DNA of 64,000 bases from Musa acuminata AAA Group. Lineage: Eukaryota > Streptophyta > Magnoliopsida > Zingiberales > Musaceae. This document shows positions 43,401-56,858 of the stretch, piece by piece. The notes beneath the pieces were generated by a model. The model was given only the letters and a program-made list of their open reading frames with translations, was not told the DNA's origin and did no database searches. A program made the position numbers and the translations under genes. The stretch is taken from the NCBI RefSeq assembly GCF_036884655.1, contig NC_088356.1:12428501-12492500 (forward strand), written 5' to 3'. The number at the start of each line of letters is the position of its first letter. Position 1 is the stretch's first letter.

Positions 43401-46400
43401 CACATAATATTTCTTGCTTTGAGCTAAAGATATTTTCCGAAAGCAGAATTATACCAAATGTAAATTATTGAAAGCAAAGCTCTACCCAGAAGGCATGCAA
43501 GTGAAGGAAGCAAATTGTGGGTTTTTTCCATACTAGGGCCGATGGAACATAATGTTACTGTATTTTGATCGGATTTACTTCATGCATGTCAGATCCAACT
43601 AAAAGAATGACCTAAGGCACATCTATCTCTAAACCCATCACAGACCTACTATAATATTGTCTGGCATGTGGGTATATACGTCAAGTACTGTCATATGACA
43701 CACTTAAGTTAGCTCCAAAGGAACTAGAACAATTCTCCATTAAACTCACTAAAGCTCCAATTCACTAGCTTTGTAGCAATGAAATTACCATATGACAAAA
43801 GAAAAACACCATTAAGTTATGACTAGGATACCAATGAACTGTTTGAAGCAAGAATTTTAATTTCGAATAATATCACCCGTACCGGACGGTACATGCCGGT
43901 CCGCCAGCAAACCAGTACATGGACGAAATTACGAACGCAGGTTTGAAGTAGCTGATAATATGGTTTGAGTATGTCACCAAATTGAAATGTTGTTTTAAGA
44001 TAATTCTTTCAAGGAATAGTCAAATATCACAAGTAAACAAAGTCAAAATCAAACAAACAACTTTCTTTTTCTATTTTCATTTCAGGAACCTAAGATTACA
44101 GTTCAAATGTAGTAAGAGAGTAGAACTATATGCAAGATTCGTAATTTCGGTCTGTACTGATGTGTCGAGCCTTGCTCGATATGATACGTACCGATGGTAG
44201 GCCAGGGCATATCGAGCGGTATGCCTAAAAATAACTGAAAACACTAATACATATTATATTAGTGTTTTCAACTATTTTAACTAAAATAGCTAAAAGGTTG
44301 GTAACGGTTGAAATCGATCGTTACTACCCGGTACAGGTCAGCAACGATTGAAATATCGGGCCAAAAATTTGATAACGGGCGGTCCACGTGCCGCGAGGCT
44401 CTCGGACCAATACATACCGCCCAGTACTGGTTAGTACACATCGAAGTTGAAAACCATGACTTGTCTGGTGAACACTTCATGAAAATAGTAAAAGAAGTAT
44501 AACCAATTTAGTATGGCAAGGTATCCAATGTCAATAACTCAGTAAAAAAGAAAGGTACTTTAGCCATCACCCACATGCAATACTAAAAAAATGAGTGCAG
44601 ATAAGCTGATGAAGTATGGCCTAACTCCTAAATGCTCATACAGACAAGTCCAATATTCATCTGATACCTGTAATAGTGTGTAACTCAATGATTTAAAAAG
44701 CGTTAGGCGCCAAGGTCCAAAAACGAGGTGCTAGGCGCTCGTCTAGGCACTCGCCTAAGTGAAACGAGACGCTAAAATATAAAAATATATAATATAATTA
44801 ATAAATATAATTATTTAAATAAAAAATATGTAATTAAATTAAGAAAATTGGGTACAAAATCATAATAAATAAATAAATCATAATAGTATATTTTTTATTT
44901 TTAAATAAAAAATATACTACTAAATAAATAAAAATTAATAGTATTAAAATCATAATAATATATTATTAATCTAATAAATAAAAATACTATTATTAATATA
45001 CAGTTAGCAGTATACTATTAATATACTGTTAATAGTATCAAGGTTTGCCGTACCGGACTGTACCGCCCGGTATGGGCGGTACGTACCGGTCCGACAGGCT
45101 AGCGGTACGCGGACCGCCCTGTACCGGTCCGCCCGTACCGAGCACTGTAGCAGTGCACTGTAGCACTGTAGCACTGCTCGGTACACCTGGGTGTACCGAG
45201 CGGTATACCGTACCGTACCGGTACCGAGCCCGGGTCGAAATGCCGGTATGGTACGGTACGACGAACCTTGAATAGTATAGTGAGAAAAGTGTGAGAAGAC
45301 CGAGGCTGTTGAGGCAACGACAACGGTAGCAGGCGATAGCCGTAGCTGGAGCGACGGGCGGCGGCGACAACGGGAGCGGCGAGTGACAGCGGGAGTTGTG
45401 AGCAGTAGCGGCAAGCGACAACGGGAGCGGCGACAGCTGTGGCGAGCGACGACAGCAGCGGCGAGCAACGATTGTGGCAGCGACGAGTAGGACAGTAGCG
45501 ACGAGCAGCGACAGTAGCAGTGGCAGCAGAGAGCAGCGACAGCGGAGAAGAAATCTCAGCAGCAAAATCACGAGTGTTAGGGTTGGGGAAATCACGAGAG
45601 CGAGCCTGATATCGATAATTTAGTTGGTTCGATTGAACCAACTAAAGCACCGGAGACCAACCAGACTTAAAAATCTGGTTCGGTCACCTAGTTTAACCCA
45701 AGCGCTCGCCCGAAGCGCCCGGCGCCTGGGCTCGGACGAGCGCCCAGGTGGCGCTTCTTTGAAGCGAGGCGCCTGGACATGAAGTGAGGCGCCTGTACAC
45801 TAGCGTAAGTTCAAGTGAGTATTATTTTTGGCAAAAGAAGCATCCTAATGCTACTAACAAAGAAGATATGTGACAGCATTTATAAAATCAGTTCTCAATC
45901 TCACAAGTCAAATTAAATGCTTAAGGCCTTAAAAGGACCAAAAGAAACTGATTTATTTTCCTCACCTGATTTTCACCATCTGAAGAGAATTGCTTAGGAT
46001 GACTGGCAAATGGAATGCGTGAAGAACAACTTATCCAACCAACTAATGGATCATTCTTCTCTATCTCAAAGAACTCTTCCATTTCAAATTTGTTGACATC
46101 AAATCCTCTATCAGGAATGTTAATTTCTTCATCTGCTGATCTTGAATATTCAGAAGAAGAGTTGGATTTTAAGCACAGGTCAATGAAGAAGTCAGTATTA
46201 TTAGTGACTGATACCAGAGACCGAATTTCAACATATCTGTTACCATTTTTGACAGATACTTCACTAGCAACAACATCATTACCAAACCTCCAACATGCTG
46301 CAGGAGCAGCATAATTCAACCTCATAATTGTCCAAGGTCCTTCCCTTGTTGGACTGATTTGAATAAATCCAGCTTTGTTGGTAATGGCGCTGTCATGGTC

Positions 46401-49400
46401 GTCATTTTTACTTTCAGGTTCCATGGGCAGTAGTATGGCACATCTTATTCTCCCCTGGAATTTACTCTGTCTGTCACTTTGACAATCCTGGTTCATGATC
46501 AAGTAAAGGTAATATAACATTACTAATTTGACAATATGCTACAGTATCAGAAAGGAGAAACTTGAAGGTCCTTGCTGACTTTCATATATTGGGTGTTCCT
46601 GAGAGAAAAAAGAGGAAAAAAAACCCACTGCAAACTAAGATGAAAAAGAAAATTACTAATGTTTTGGCTGATGAAAGTTCCTTCCAGGAAAAATGACATT
46701 TAGAATCATATGAACTTAAACCAGGCGGGAGTTCATGTGCCATTTGCTTTAAACAGGCTGTATGGATTCCTACTGGCTCTCCTGTCAAAGTAAGCTCCAG
46801 GTCTTAAGATATATCTGATGAAATTCACAAATAATAAAAGTTAAATACAAAGAAGTACAGAACAACGGAATAAGTACCTCTTCCCAGGTCAACTACAATA
46901 AACTCCAGAATGTAATTTTCCTGTTTAGAGAGGACACATTACAAAAGCATGAGAAAGAGCTTGGGATGCAACTTGTGGCCACTAACCAAACTAGCACAGA
47001 GTATTGGGTTGAGATATTCTTTGCATGGTGTAAGACCCAAAGAAAATGATGCATCATGAAGACTAAGCAGGCATTACAAAAAAAAAAAATAAATAAATAA
47101 AGGCATGGTAACAAGTTGAGTTTGCACCAAAACATATTAAAACTTTACCATATTTTAAGAGATAAAATCTCTTTGATCTTGTACTTAATAAAGCTAGGTC
47201 TGTCATGCTGCAGCATACCACCCAATATGTGGGCAGTACGGACTGGTCCAATAGGGGACCGGTATGTGGACCACCCTGTACTGAGTCGTTTCTGTAATAT
47301 GACCCCATATCACCGATACGAGATTTGTACCAGTCGGAACGATCGAAATCCGACTACCGACTTGTATTAGTCGGTACCGGTCAGATTTCGACCAATACCG
47401 ATCAAGAGTTAGGATTGATTTGATTTAAATGGTCCATTTAACCATTTGAACCAATAGAAAGGATTTTTAAACCCTTTTTACCCCATCATTCTCTCTTCTT
47501 TCACTCTCTAACTCATCTACTCTCTCAATCACTTTCTCACTCACATATTTCTCTCATTCTTTTATTTTCACTCTCTTAAACTCCATAAAACTACGATTTA
47601 TGGATTGGATCAAGCTTGAGAGGCTAATTAGGTGGGACTAACACCTAAGTTAGAGGAAGAACTCTCTAACTTTAGATTATTCTCTTAAACTCCACAAAGT
47701 TAAAGAGGAAGAACTCGTAGGATTAACATATGTGATTTGCACCTCAAAGCCCAAAAAAAATGTGTCACTATTTTTTCCTAATTTTTATTATTTTTGCTAA
47801 ATTTATATTTATTTTCAACTTAAAAACCCTAATATTTTTTTTTCCTATTTTTTACGAATTTTTGGAGCTATTTTTTGCCATTTTCGTATGCCGTCAACAC
47901 GCCTCGCCATGGCAACACATGGTACACCGGTAGAGGGTGGTACGTACCATACTGTCAGCCAGCTTGTACACCGATTTAGACCAATAAGGCAAACCTTGTA
48001 ATAAAGTAACAATTACACTTTTTTGGACATATGCTTAGACCATTTTCAGAACAACTATCAATGCTACTCAACTAAAGAAACATAGATACATTGTAATTTT
48101 TCACATTTTGAATGTACTGTCAGCATAAACTGCCTTCTCCTGATCATAACTTCAGTGTTCATCTAACTTCCCTTGTAGGGACCATTCCAAGAAACGTTTT
48201 ATATGTTTTCAGATTTATGAGCTTCTAAATGAATGATGAAATTAGTAGTCACTACAAAATCATTCTCAGCAGTTGGTTGTTTAACTGCTACGTCATACTT
48301 CCAAGCAAGGATTGCCATTTCTTAGTGCTAGGGTGTTTCAAGAACACACTGAGCTGGCCAACATAAACCAATACGTTGGTATCTTCAACACAAGTCAGCA
48401 AAATGCATGCCAATGCAATTTGTAATAATGTCATGAATTATACTAAAACATGCTAACTGGAATTTGAAATATTTACTACCAAGTTCTAGTAGAACAAAAA
48501 TTTAAACAATATCCCAAACATTTTAGCAAGTCCATATATTTTGATTCTGTATTTTAATTCTCTTCTATACCCACATTAATATGTATATTCATTTACCTCT
48601 CAGATAACTTTTACAAAGTTCTAATTCTATATGTTGCACTGCATTGTCATATCATGTTTGTTTGGTTTGAATTTAAAGTTTCTAAAATGCAATAATTACA
48701 ATTTTTCCTTTTTTTCAGAAACTGAACCAAACAAGAAGCACTCTAGATGACCTTTAGAGCATGATTAGAAATAGATTTAACTTTTAAGTTTGCAAACCTG
48801 ATACTTGTTTGACGTAATGAACTAAACAAATAAAAGCCAGAATTATGCCTCTGATAGAGAACATGACAAAACCATATATGAATGCCCATCAAAAGTATAT
48901 TTTCTGTACCATATTGCTTCACTATGATAAAGCAGCACCAATATGTTCACTGCAAAAGTCCACAGTCAAATAATTGACCCCGAATTAGTTAGGGTTTACT
49001 ACTAGAAATGATCAGAAAAACAATTCAACATGATCTCAAATCCAATTGAGACTAATGGCAAAAAAATAAGTGGATAATACTATAGAAGACGCTGTAAGTT
49101 ACTAAGTACTAAAGTACTACTCTTTGCAAGTAGACACTGCAAAACCTTAATGTGATTAATACCGTGGAATCAATTTTGAAGGAAAATATTTCATGCCAAT
49201 TCACTGTGGTAATGCTTGAGGAAGAATGCTTGGTCAAAACACCAGATGTACGGGCACTTTGTTGTCGTAGAGGTGACACAGCAGGATGATCTATATAAAG
49301 GCGAACGGCTATCATGTACTCACCAGTACCTATCCCCTCGGGTGTTGTTAACTGCATGTCAAATGAATAATGAATTTTACTTTAGGAAAAGGAAAATCCG

Positions 49401-52400
49401 CAAAATCTAAATGAGTAAGAAAATCAACATTGGTGTTATTCCATTAAAGAAGGGTGGCTGGTGCACAAGGCTTCTTCTAAACTTTGGCAGTTAAATAACA
49501 AATTATAGTTATTCTACAATTAAATTAAAAAAAAGAAAGAGTGAAATACAATTTAGAACTTTAGATGACAAAAAATTGATGTAACAAATCATAGTTAGGT
49601 TATGCATAAGGAGGTTATCTAAAGAGAGCAATCTCCCTGTCAAAATCTACCACAGCAACTTACACTACAAGCAATGACAAAACGTTTGGAATATTATCTC
49701 CTATGCTTTAACGGGTCACAGGAGACATGTAATTGAAGATGATCTACAAGTTGTGTGGCACACATGGACCAAAAATGTGTTGAGTTGACATAGTCAAACC
49801 ATATGAAAAAGGCTATTGTGTTGTCATCATATGTTAGCTAATTCTGTGTCATTTAATGACAGACTATTTTGTTGTCATCCAATGTTAGCTAAAATTTACT
49901 GATTAAATCATGTATTCCAAAAAAAATTTAAGTCCAAAAGTCATAAAACATAATAATCAAATTTCTCAATTTAGATACCAGTATACCACCCTATTAAATC
50001 ATCATATGAAGTCCTAATTAACAAGACTCCCACTAACGTGAGGTCTACGAATGTATTCAGACATATACTTGTAAGCAGAGGTTGATTCTATGACTCTTAA
50101 GCCTTGTCAACTAGATTGTAGAGCAGCAACCATATCATGGTACCAACTACCAGGTCAAATGGTCAGTTGCTAGATAATAGTAAAGAAGTTGAAAATGTTG
50201 AATACACAGAACATATTCAACTTGATCTTTGGTAATAAGAATTGACAATATCCAATTTCAAATTCATCATTACATGTAAATGTTCATCATTAAATGTAAA
50301 TGTACGAAAATTTTATTAGTGTCAGTGACATGGATCACATGTTCTGCCCTTCTATGCCAAACCGTGTTATTAGGGTATTGGCATTAGGGAGGTCGCCAGA
50401 ACAAATCCATGCCCATATCAATTGCCAACACCTAATTGGCATGTAATAAGAATGGCCAGAGCAAGGTACACATGCCGCTGGATATCCGCTGCCAATCAAT
50501 AATTGCTGTAAACAGTTGCTCGATAATGAAATACCAAATTCATCATGTAGAAATTGCAATTATTTCTTTTTTTTACAAATCTTGAACAGATCTCACCTCA
50601 GCATCAGCAATAATTATGGTCACCAATGACCTAGATATTGTACTCGTCTTCCCTTTCAAATGAGAATTCAGCATATTTTTAGGTGCTGGAACTTTTACAG
50701 GTTTATTGTCTCTTGATGGCATTTTGATGATGCTTGAAGGCCTCATGTGTCCAGTACCTCTTATATATATGTCTTGGCCAAGCTTGTTTTGCGGTATGAT
50801 ATAGTAGTCACCTTTGTGATGAATATCAATGATAGAACTTTCACCAAAAGCAGAAGGAACTGATTCCTAAATACATAGATGATAGCTAGCAAAAGTTAGC
50901 AATAAAGATACCGTTTTTTCTTGAGAGGCAAGTTTGCTTGCAGATATGTGCAAAAAAAATTAATAAAGAAGGAGACCCAGTTCGCTAGTAAGCGTCATTG
51001 TACACAGTTTTAACCCAGCAGAAAAAAGCTATATTTTTTTTACATAAACAATGGTCGCCTAGGTTGCAAAGAAGCAACCTAACTATGAGACCAAAGCTCA
51101 TCCTGGAAATAATAATCAAGAACCTGGAAAATTAGAGACGGGAGAGATAATACTCACTATCTTTTTATACGATTCATCAATATGATTAAGATAATTCCAG
51201 CTTGAATAAGCTTGAATCAACATATTTGCATTAGAAACAGAGATGTTCAGATTAAGATCCTGTGTAGATGTCATACGAAGCTGTGTGGCAGCACCTGGTG
51301 CATTTAGATCATACTGATACCTGTACATCATGTATTTCACAACAAAATGTCAGAGGACTGTATTTGGTTAAAAACATTGTACATATCAATACAGGCTGCC
51401 ATGCACCTTGACAAAAGCTATAGACAATATGACTTTATTTAAACAAGTGGCAAGTATTTCCAGGCCTTTCTGGAAGGTGGGTTCACCTTATGTGGAGAAT
51501 GGCATATAAAGTGAGTGACAGACAAGTTTACAGCACATTGCAGTCACCTTGAGAAGAATCAGAGCCCTATAAATCAACTGACTTACTAAGAAATTAGGTT
51601 CGCAACACACCTTATAAACCCATCCATGGGTTCAATGAAGGGCTCCCATACATCATATTTGTCATTGTATGATCTTGCAGTCAAGAAGAAACTCATGGTC
51701 GAATTTAAATAATCTGGTCTCCCATGTAGGCTAAATGCAACTTTATCCAAGCAAACATTGAACAGTGGAACCATCTGCGTGCACCCAAAAAGGTTTCATA
51801 TAAAAACTCAAATTAGTATCTTCTAGTCTTCTATCAAGCAAACATCAATCTAAATGAAGACAGATAAACTAAATCAGCATATGCATGAGAGAAGGATAGT
51901 ACTCAATGTTTTTTGTTCAAAAGATAAAAATCTAAATTACATTAAGAGTCTAATACATCCAACACTTTGCTCATCATAGACCAAAAACATGGGATGCTTA
52001 GCATGAGTAGAGGCTTAGCACGAGTAACTAACCAACGAGCACATCGGTTGCCCTCTCCAAATACATGGGATGCTTTAAAAGACTGAAAACGTTCAACACA
52101 GCAAAAAATGTTCCTAATAATATTACCATACTCATGCTAAGCTGAAAGGTCATATAAATATACTCAGCTGACATGTCATGTAAATATCAACACCAGCATG
52201 GATCAATCTTCTCATGCTGGCACAAAGTCAGCAATAACCATGGGTATAGGGTACGCAGTGTTGATATTTGATACCATTTTTTTTCTAATTCTGCCCTTAT
52301 TTACTTTTTTAAATTATCCATTTTCAGCTTTTGAAGAAACGAAGGGTAAGATTATTGATCATTTGATCTCCTATGAATATGCATGTCTATTTGCCCCCAA

Positions 52401-52623
52401 CCCCTCCCTCACCTCAGCTAAAGGACAAAGAAATTCCACCAATTACCATTTATGATGAAAACATGTAAAATATTGATCAAACACCGGGTTTGAAACTTGA
52501 GTGGTATACTAAGTGGTACCAAGCTGGTATGGTCGGTTAACATGCTGGGTCTCACTGATAGATTGGTATGCAGCAGTCCAACTTGTATTTAAAATTTAAA
52601 TCCTGGTTTACATCCTCCTCCTC

Positions 52624-52683
<60 letters not shown>

Positions 52684-55600
52684 ACAAACACATACATTTG
52701 CATCCACAGCATCAGTGTAGACATGGAGCAAGCTGATGGACAGCATGTGACACTGGCAGTCACTACCCAGAGACTCTAATCCACAGTCAGCACCATCTTT
52801 GACAAAGAATGATAAAGTTTAAATTAGCAGAAAATCTTACCAGTCCTCCATAATCATCAAATACTGCTGCAGATATAGTTTTTATTTCTGCATCGATCAC
52901 GGTGTTATCTGAGCCACTGGATACAGTTGATCCTGCAAGTTTTAATGCAAATCTTCTTGGGGGCTTTCTATATCCATTTCTTACGAGGAACGTGCCCAGA
53001 TCATTGCCTATACTCCACAAGCTAAAATGTTCTGACATCCTTGTTTCGGAAGTATCCCATATGCTTTCATCAGCAAACTGGTCTCCTGCTACCATATCAC
53101 TGCGAATGCATCTTAAAGAGCCAATGTCATCAGTCTTAGGTGATCCCCTAGATGCAACACATCCTAACGCAACAAAACCTGGAGGAGGTATAGGTAACCA
53201 GAAAGTGATACTTTCAGCACCCTTTTGCTTCTTGATGCGGCCAATGAGTTGAAAATCTTGAGGGGCTTTCAGAAAAGATTCATCTCCAGGATCATGAAGA
53301 ACAACAGCTGAATTTGGTTTCTCATAGCTGCATTCCAGGAGTAATTGTAAAAATCTGTACAAGAGAAAATTATTAAAAATAGAACACCATGGTGTAAAAT
53401 AAGATATGTACCCTTGAACAGCAATGTCACCAAGGAAAACCATTCCAGGCGAAACGACTGGTCGCCATATTGAGAGTTTTTTCCGGAAGGATGTGCCTTG
53501 GTTCCACCATATCAATTTAAAATTTGCCACAGCTTCAAATAAGCGACCAGATGTCAATAATTCAGCTCTTTCCAGCCGAGAACCATCATCATTTATTGTC
53601 GTTTGGACTCTGGAACTTTTAGAATCTTCAATAAAAGTATCTGAATTACGAAAGAGCACATGACGTAGCTCATAAGCTTTACCGATCAAATTCGTGCTGT
53701 TCGGATTTGCAGGTAAAAAGGAACCAAAAGAATTCTCCACTCGCCAAAATGCAATATCTGCATTATTCCTGAAATTTTGATGTAATGCAACAAAGAAAGC
53801 ATATGAATTAGCAACCGAAATTGTTACAGTTCTATGTCGAAGAACAAAGAGAAGATATGAGAACAATGAGGCATACGGATTATTTAAATTGAGTGCAATA
53901 CAGTCCTTGAAGGAGGATGGAGAAACCAAAGAAGCCAAAACACACAAACCAGCGGATAGTGGTGGTTCTGCACTTCCAGATGAAACTACACAACCCACTG
54001 CAACATAGCCTCTAGGAGCTACAGGGAACCAAACAGAGAAACCACCATTCTGCCCACCATCTCCATTATTCAATAAATGGCTTGTACCATCATATTGGCC
54101 TATATCAGTACAATGAGGACCACTTCTCCATACTAACTTATAGGACAAAGGCCTCTTCACTCTCACAAAGCTGGTGTTCAAAGCAACAACTCCCTTTGAA
54201 GGTGGTTGATTCCTATGTATAAAGAAACATTAGATATCAGATTCATAGAACTTAAAATCTAAGATAAAATGAAAGAACAGTGTACAGACCGGGGAGTCAA
54301 GCAGTCCCCAAGGACAGCATATCCAGATGGTGCCTGTGGCCTCCAGAAAGTATATGTATGATTGTAACCTGGTAGAAAGAAGTTATGATGAAAACATTGA
54401 TGTTCACAAACGAAAAAGTTTTGCTTACTTGAAACAAGCATTGCAAAGCAAGAAACAAGGAGAAGTGACTCTGGCATACCATTTACTGAAGCAACCTTGT
54501 CAAATTGAGAACAGATGACCAACACTTTCTTAGATGACATCCTTAAAAATGCTAAAATATCTTCCTCGACAGCTAAGAAAAGTTTCAGGATGCTGAAGGA
54601 AAAATTCATAACTATATCAGATACAGCAAAATGTATGTTTGTTTTCCCAGATGCATTTGAAAATTTCAAACAGGTATCAAAAGGCTCCAACACCGTGATT
54701 CCATTACTCTCCACTTTAAGACCAAGGACATTTCCACTCATTTCAAAGCTGTCACCCTTTGTTACAAGCCTGCAATCATTGAAGAATGTTCAAGCATGCC
54801 TCAACGTTGGAATATTTGTCGCAACTTTTCAGTTTAGCAATTCAAAATTTTAAACAAACTGCAGGCCAGAAAATACATGACAGAGCACAAGGACCAAACT
54901 TAAGAAATTGCATAGGAAGATAATCAAATAGCTACCTTGAATTTAAACTGCAGTCAAACTTTGACAATCTAGAGTGCAACTTCCTAAATGGCAGACCTGT
55001 CGTTACCATATCGGTTCAGGCTACAGGCTACAGGCTACATAAGATCAGACTATTTAATGTGATCACAATAGGATAAACACAAACAAATCTGTAAATAGTT
55101 TACCTAATGACTACTAACAAAACCAGATGGTTATGTATGACTTGTCCTAGTTCTAGCTAGAAAAGAGCCAAGATGACAAGACTATGACCAACCAGGTCAA
55201 GAGACCATGAGTTGGAAAAGTGCATTTGCAACATCTGGACCTACGAGGTTTTTGAGCAAACCTAAACAATTTATAAAGCTGATGTCTTAAAGGAAGATAA
55301 TGAGAACTACAAGCTAAATTCACAGCAAGATAAATTACCTTAAATGCAAAAACATTGTTTACGGATGAACGACCATGTAAAGAAGGTCGACAATACTATT
55401 CAAGCAGACAAACTAAATCCTTAACGTAGAATTATGAAACTAAAACACTTTGGAGTGAATGTAGAGGTTGAAGACTTACACCAAGGCCTGATTTTACCAT
55501 TGATTTATACTGCAACACCTTTTCGACAAGTTGATTCACAAAAGAAATTCTCGTATGCACATTTACTATGGTTGTTCTCAAGGATTGCAATTTTGTGCTG

Positions 55601-56510
55601 ATCGGCTGTGTCGGTTTGGGCCGGTGCAGCACGTACTGGTCTGTACCAGCATACTGACATGGTACACCGGAATGTACCAGCAGTTCCAAAAGAATGCCCA
55701 GAAAATCTCCAACAATACACAAAAATTAGGAATAAAAACCTAAATTAAGAGTATTTTAATTAGAAATAAATTAGCATTTAATTCTATTTCAATAAAAAAA
55801 AATCTAAATAAGGAAAGGTTAACAGATTTATCTTTTTCGGACATTGATACGTAGCTTTGCAGTGTGTTCCAAATGATTCTTCGGTTGATATTGAACAAGA
55901 GTGAGAATTTGTGAGAGAGAGAGTGATTGAGTGAGAAAAAGTGTTAGAAGATGTGAAATTGAAATAGGGTGAAAGAGGAGGGAGAAATGGGGTTAAATAG
56001 GCATTCAAATGCGTATAATGATCAAATTGACAATTGGATCCAATTCAATCTAGGCCCTTGATTGATTTCGATCGAAATTCGACCATTATCGACTAGTATA
56101 GGTCGTCTAGTACAATTGTTATACCGCTCGGTATAGGGCGGTCCATGTTACAATCAACTGTCAGACTGGTACATACCACGTGTACAATACCATTTCGGGC
56201 AATACGTTAAACCAAGGTTGTTCCTTTGAACATGTCATGCTTGTCAAAAATTCTAAGTTAGAGAAACAATAACTTTGCTACGAAGGGTTTGGTTGTATAC
56301 ACTAATCGTCTCCAGAGTCCAAACCACGCATTGTTGGGAGAGTCCCATGCCCTAAGTTGCCTTTTCTTTCACTTGGTTAGTTGGTTTTACGTGAGTAGAA
56401 AAAAATTGTCTCATTGATCAATATTACAGCAAGGATTAAAATATCGTACCATACTGAAGGTTCGATGTTCTCTCGGTACGGTACGGTACTGTATACCGAG
56501 CAGTATACTG

Positions 56511-56549
<39 letters not shown>

Positions 56550-56652
56550 TAAAAAAAAAAATTTTTGATGACGTCGCCTCCCTTCTCCCCCATGCGAGTT
56601 GACATCGCCTCTCTTCTCCCCAAGCGAGGCGACGTCGCCTCAGCGACATCGC

Positions 56653-56694
<42 letters not shown>

Positions 56695-56779
56695 TTTTCT
56701 ATTTATATATCTATTTATTTATATATTTATATATAAAAAGTTAAAAAAAATTTGTGCGATGTCGCCTCGACAACTTCGC

Positions 56780-56858
<79 letters not shown>

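Larger units (their letters stand above)
41955..45965 (-). other. 4.0-kb VPS13 intron with several transposons
   Basis: Donor at 45965-45964 and acceptor at 41956-41955 on the minus strand. It holds the truncated hAT copy with a nested MITE (44686-45796), the small element at 43849-43940, a probable element at 44133-44458 and the TA-rich composite at 42928-43212. The remaining 41955-42900 is featureless AT-rich sequence. Confidence 0.85.

Noticed and set aside
45004..45641. Open frames of 154-199 codons on the minus strand
   Set aside because: They run across the boundary between a MITE and the hAT trinucleotide tract, with no conserved domain.
52552..52746. Arg/Glu-repeat open frame
   Set aside because: Translation of the TC microsatellite in a VPS13 intron.
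54936..54996. Possible VPS13 exon reading [14 protein letters not shown] with usable splice sites
   Set aside because: The exon ending at 63780 joins directly to 54769 in phase and rebuilds the conserved [10 protein letters not shown] junction. An extra exon would break it.
55432..55722. 96-codon minus-strand frame inside the VPS13 intron
   Set aside because: Half of it lies in the GTACC-type element 55579-56216, and the rest has no family resemblance.
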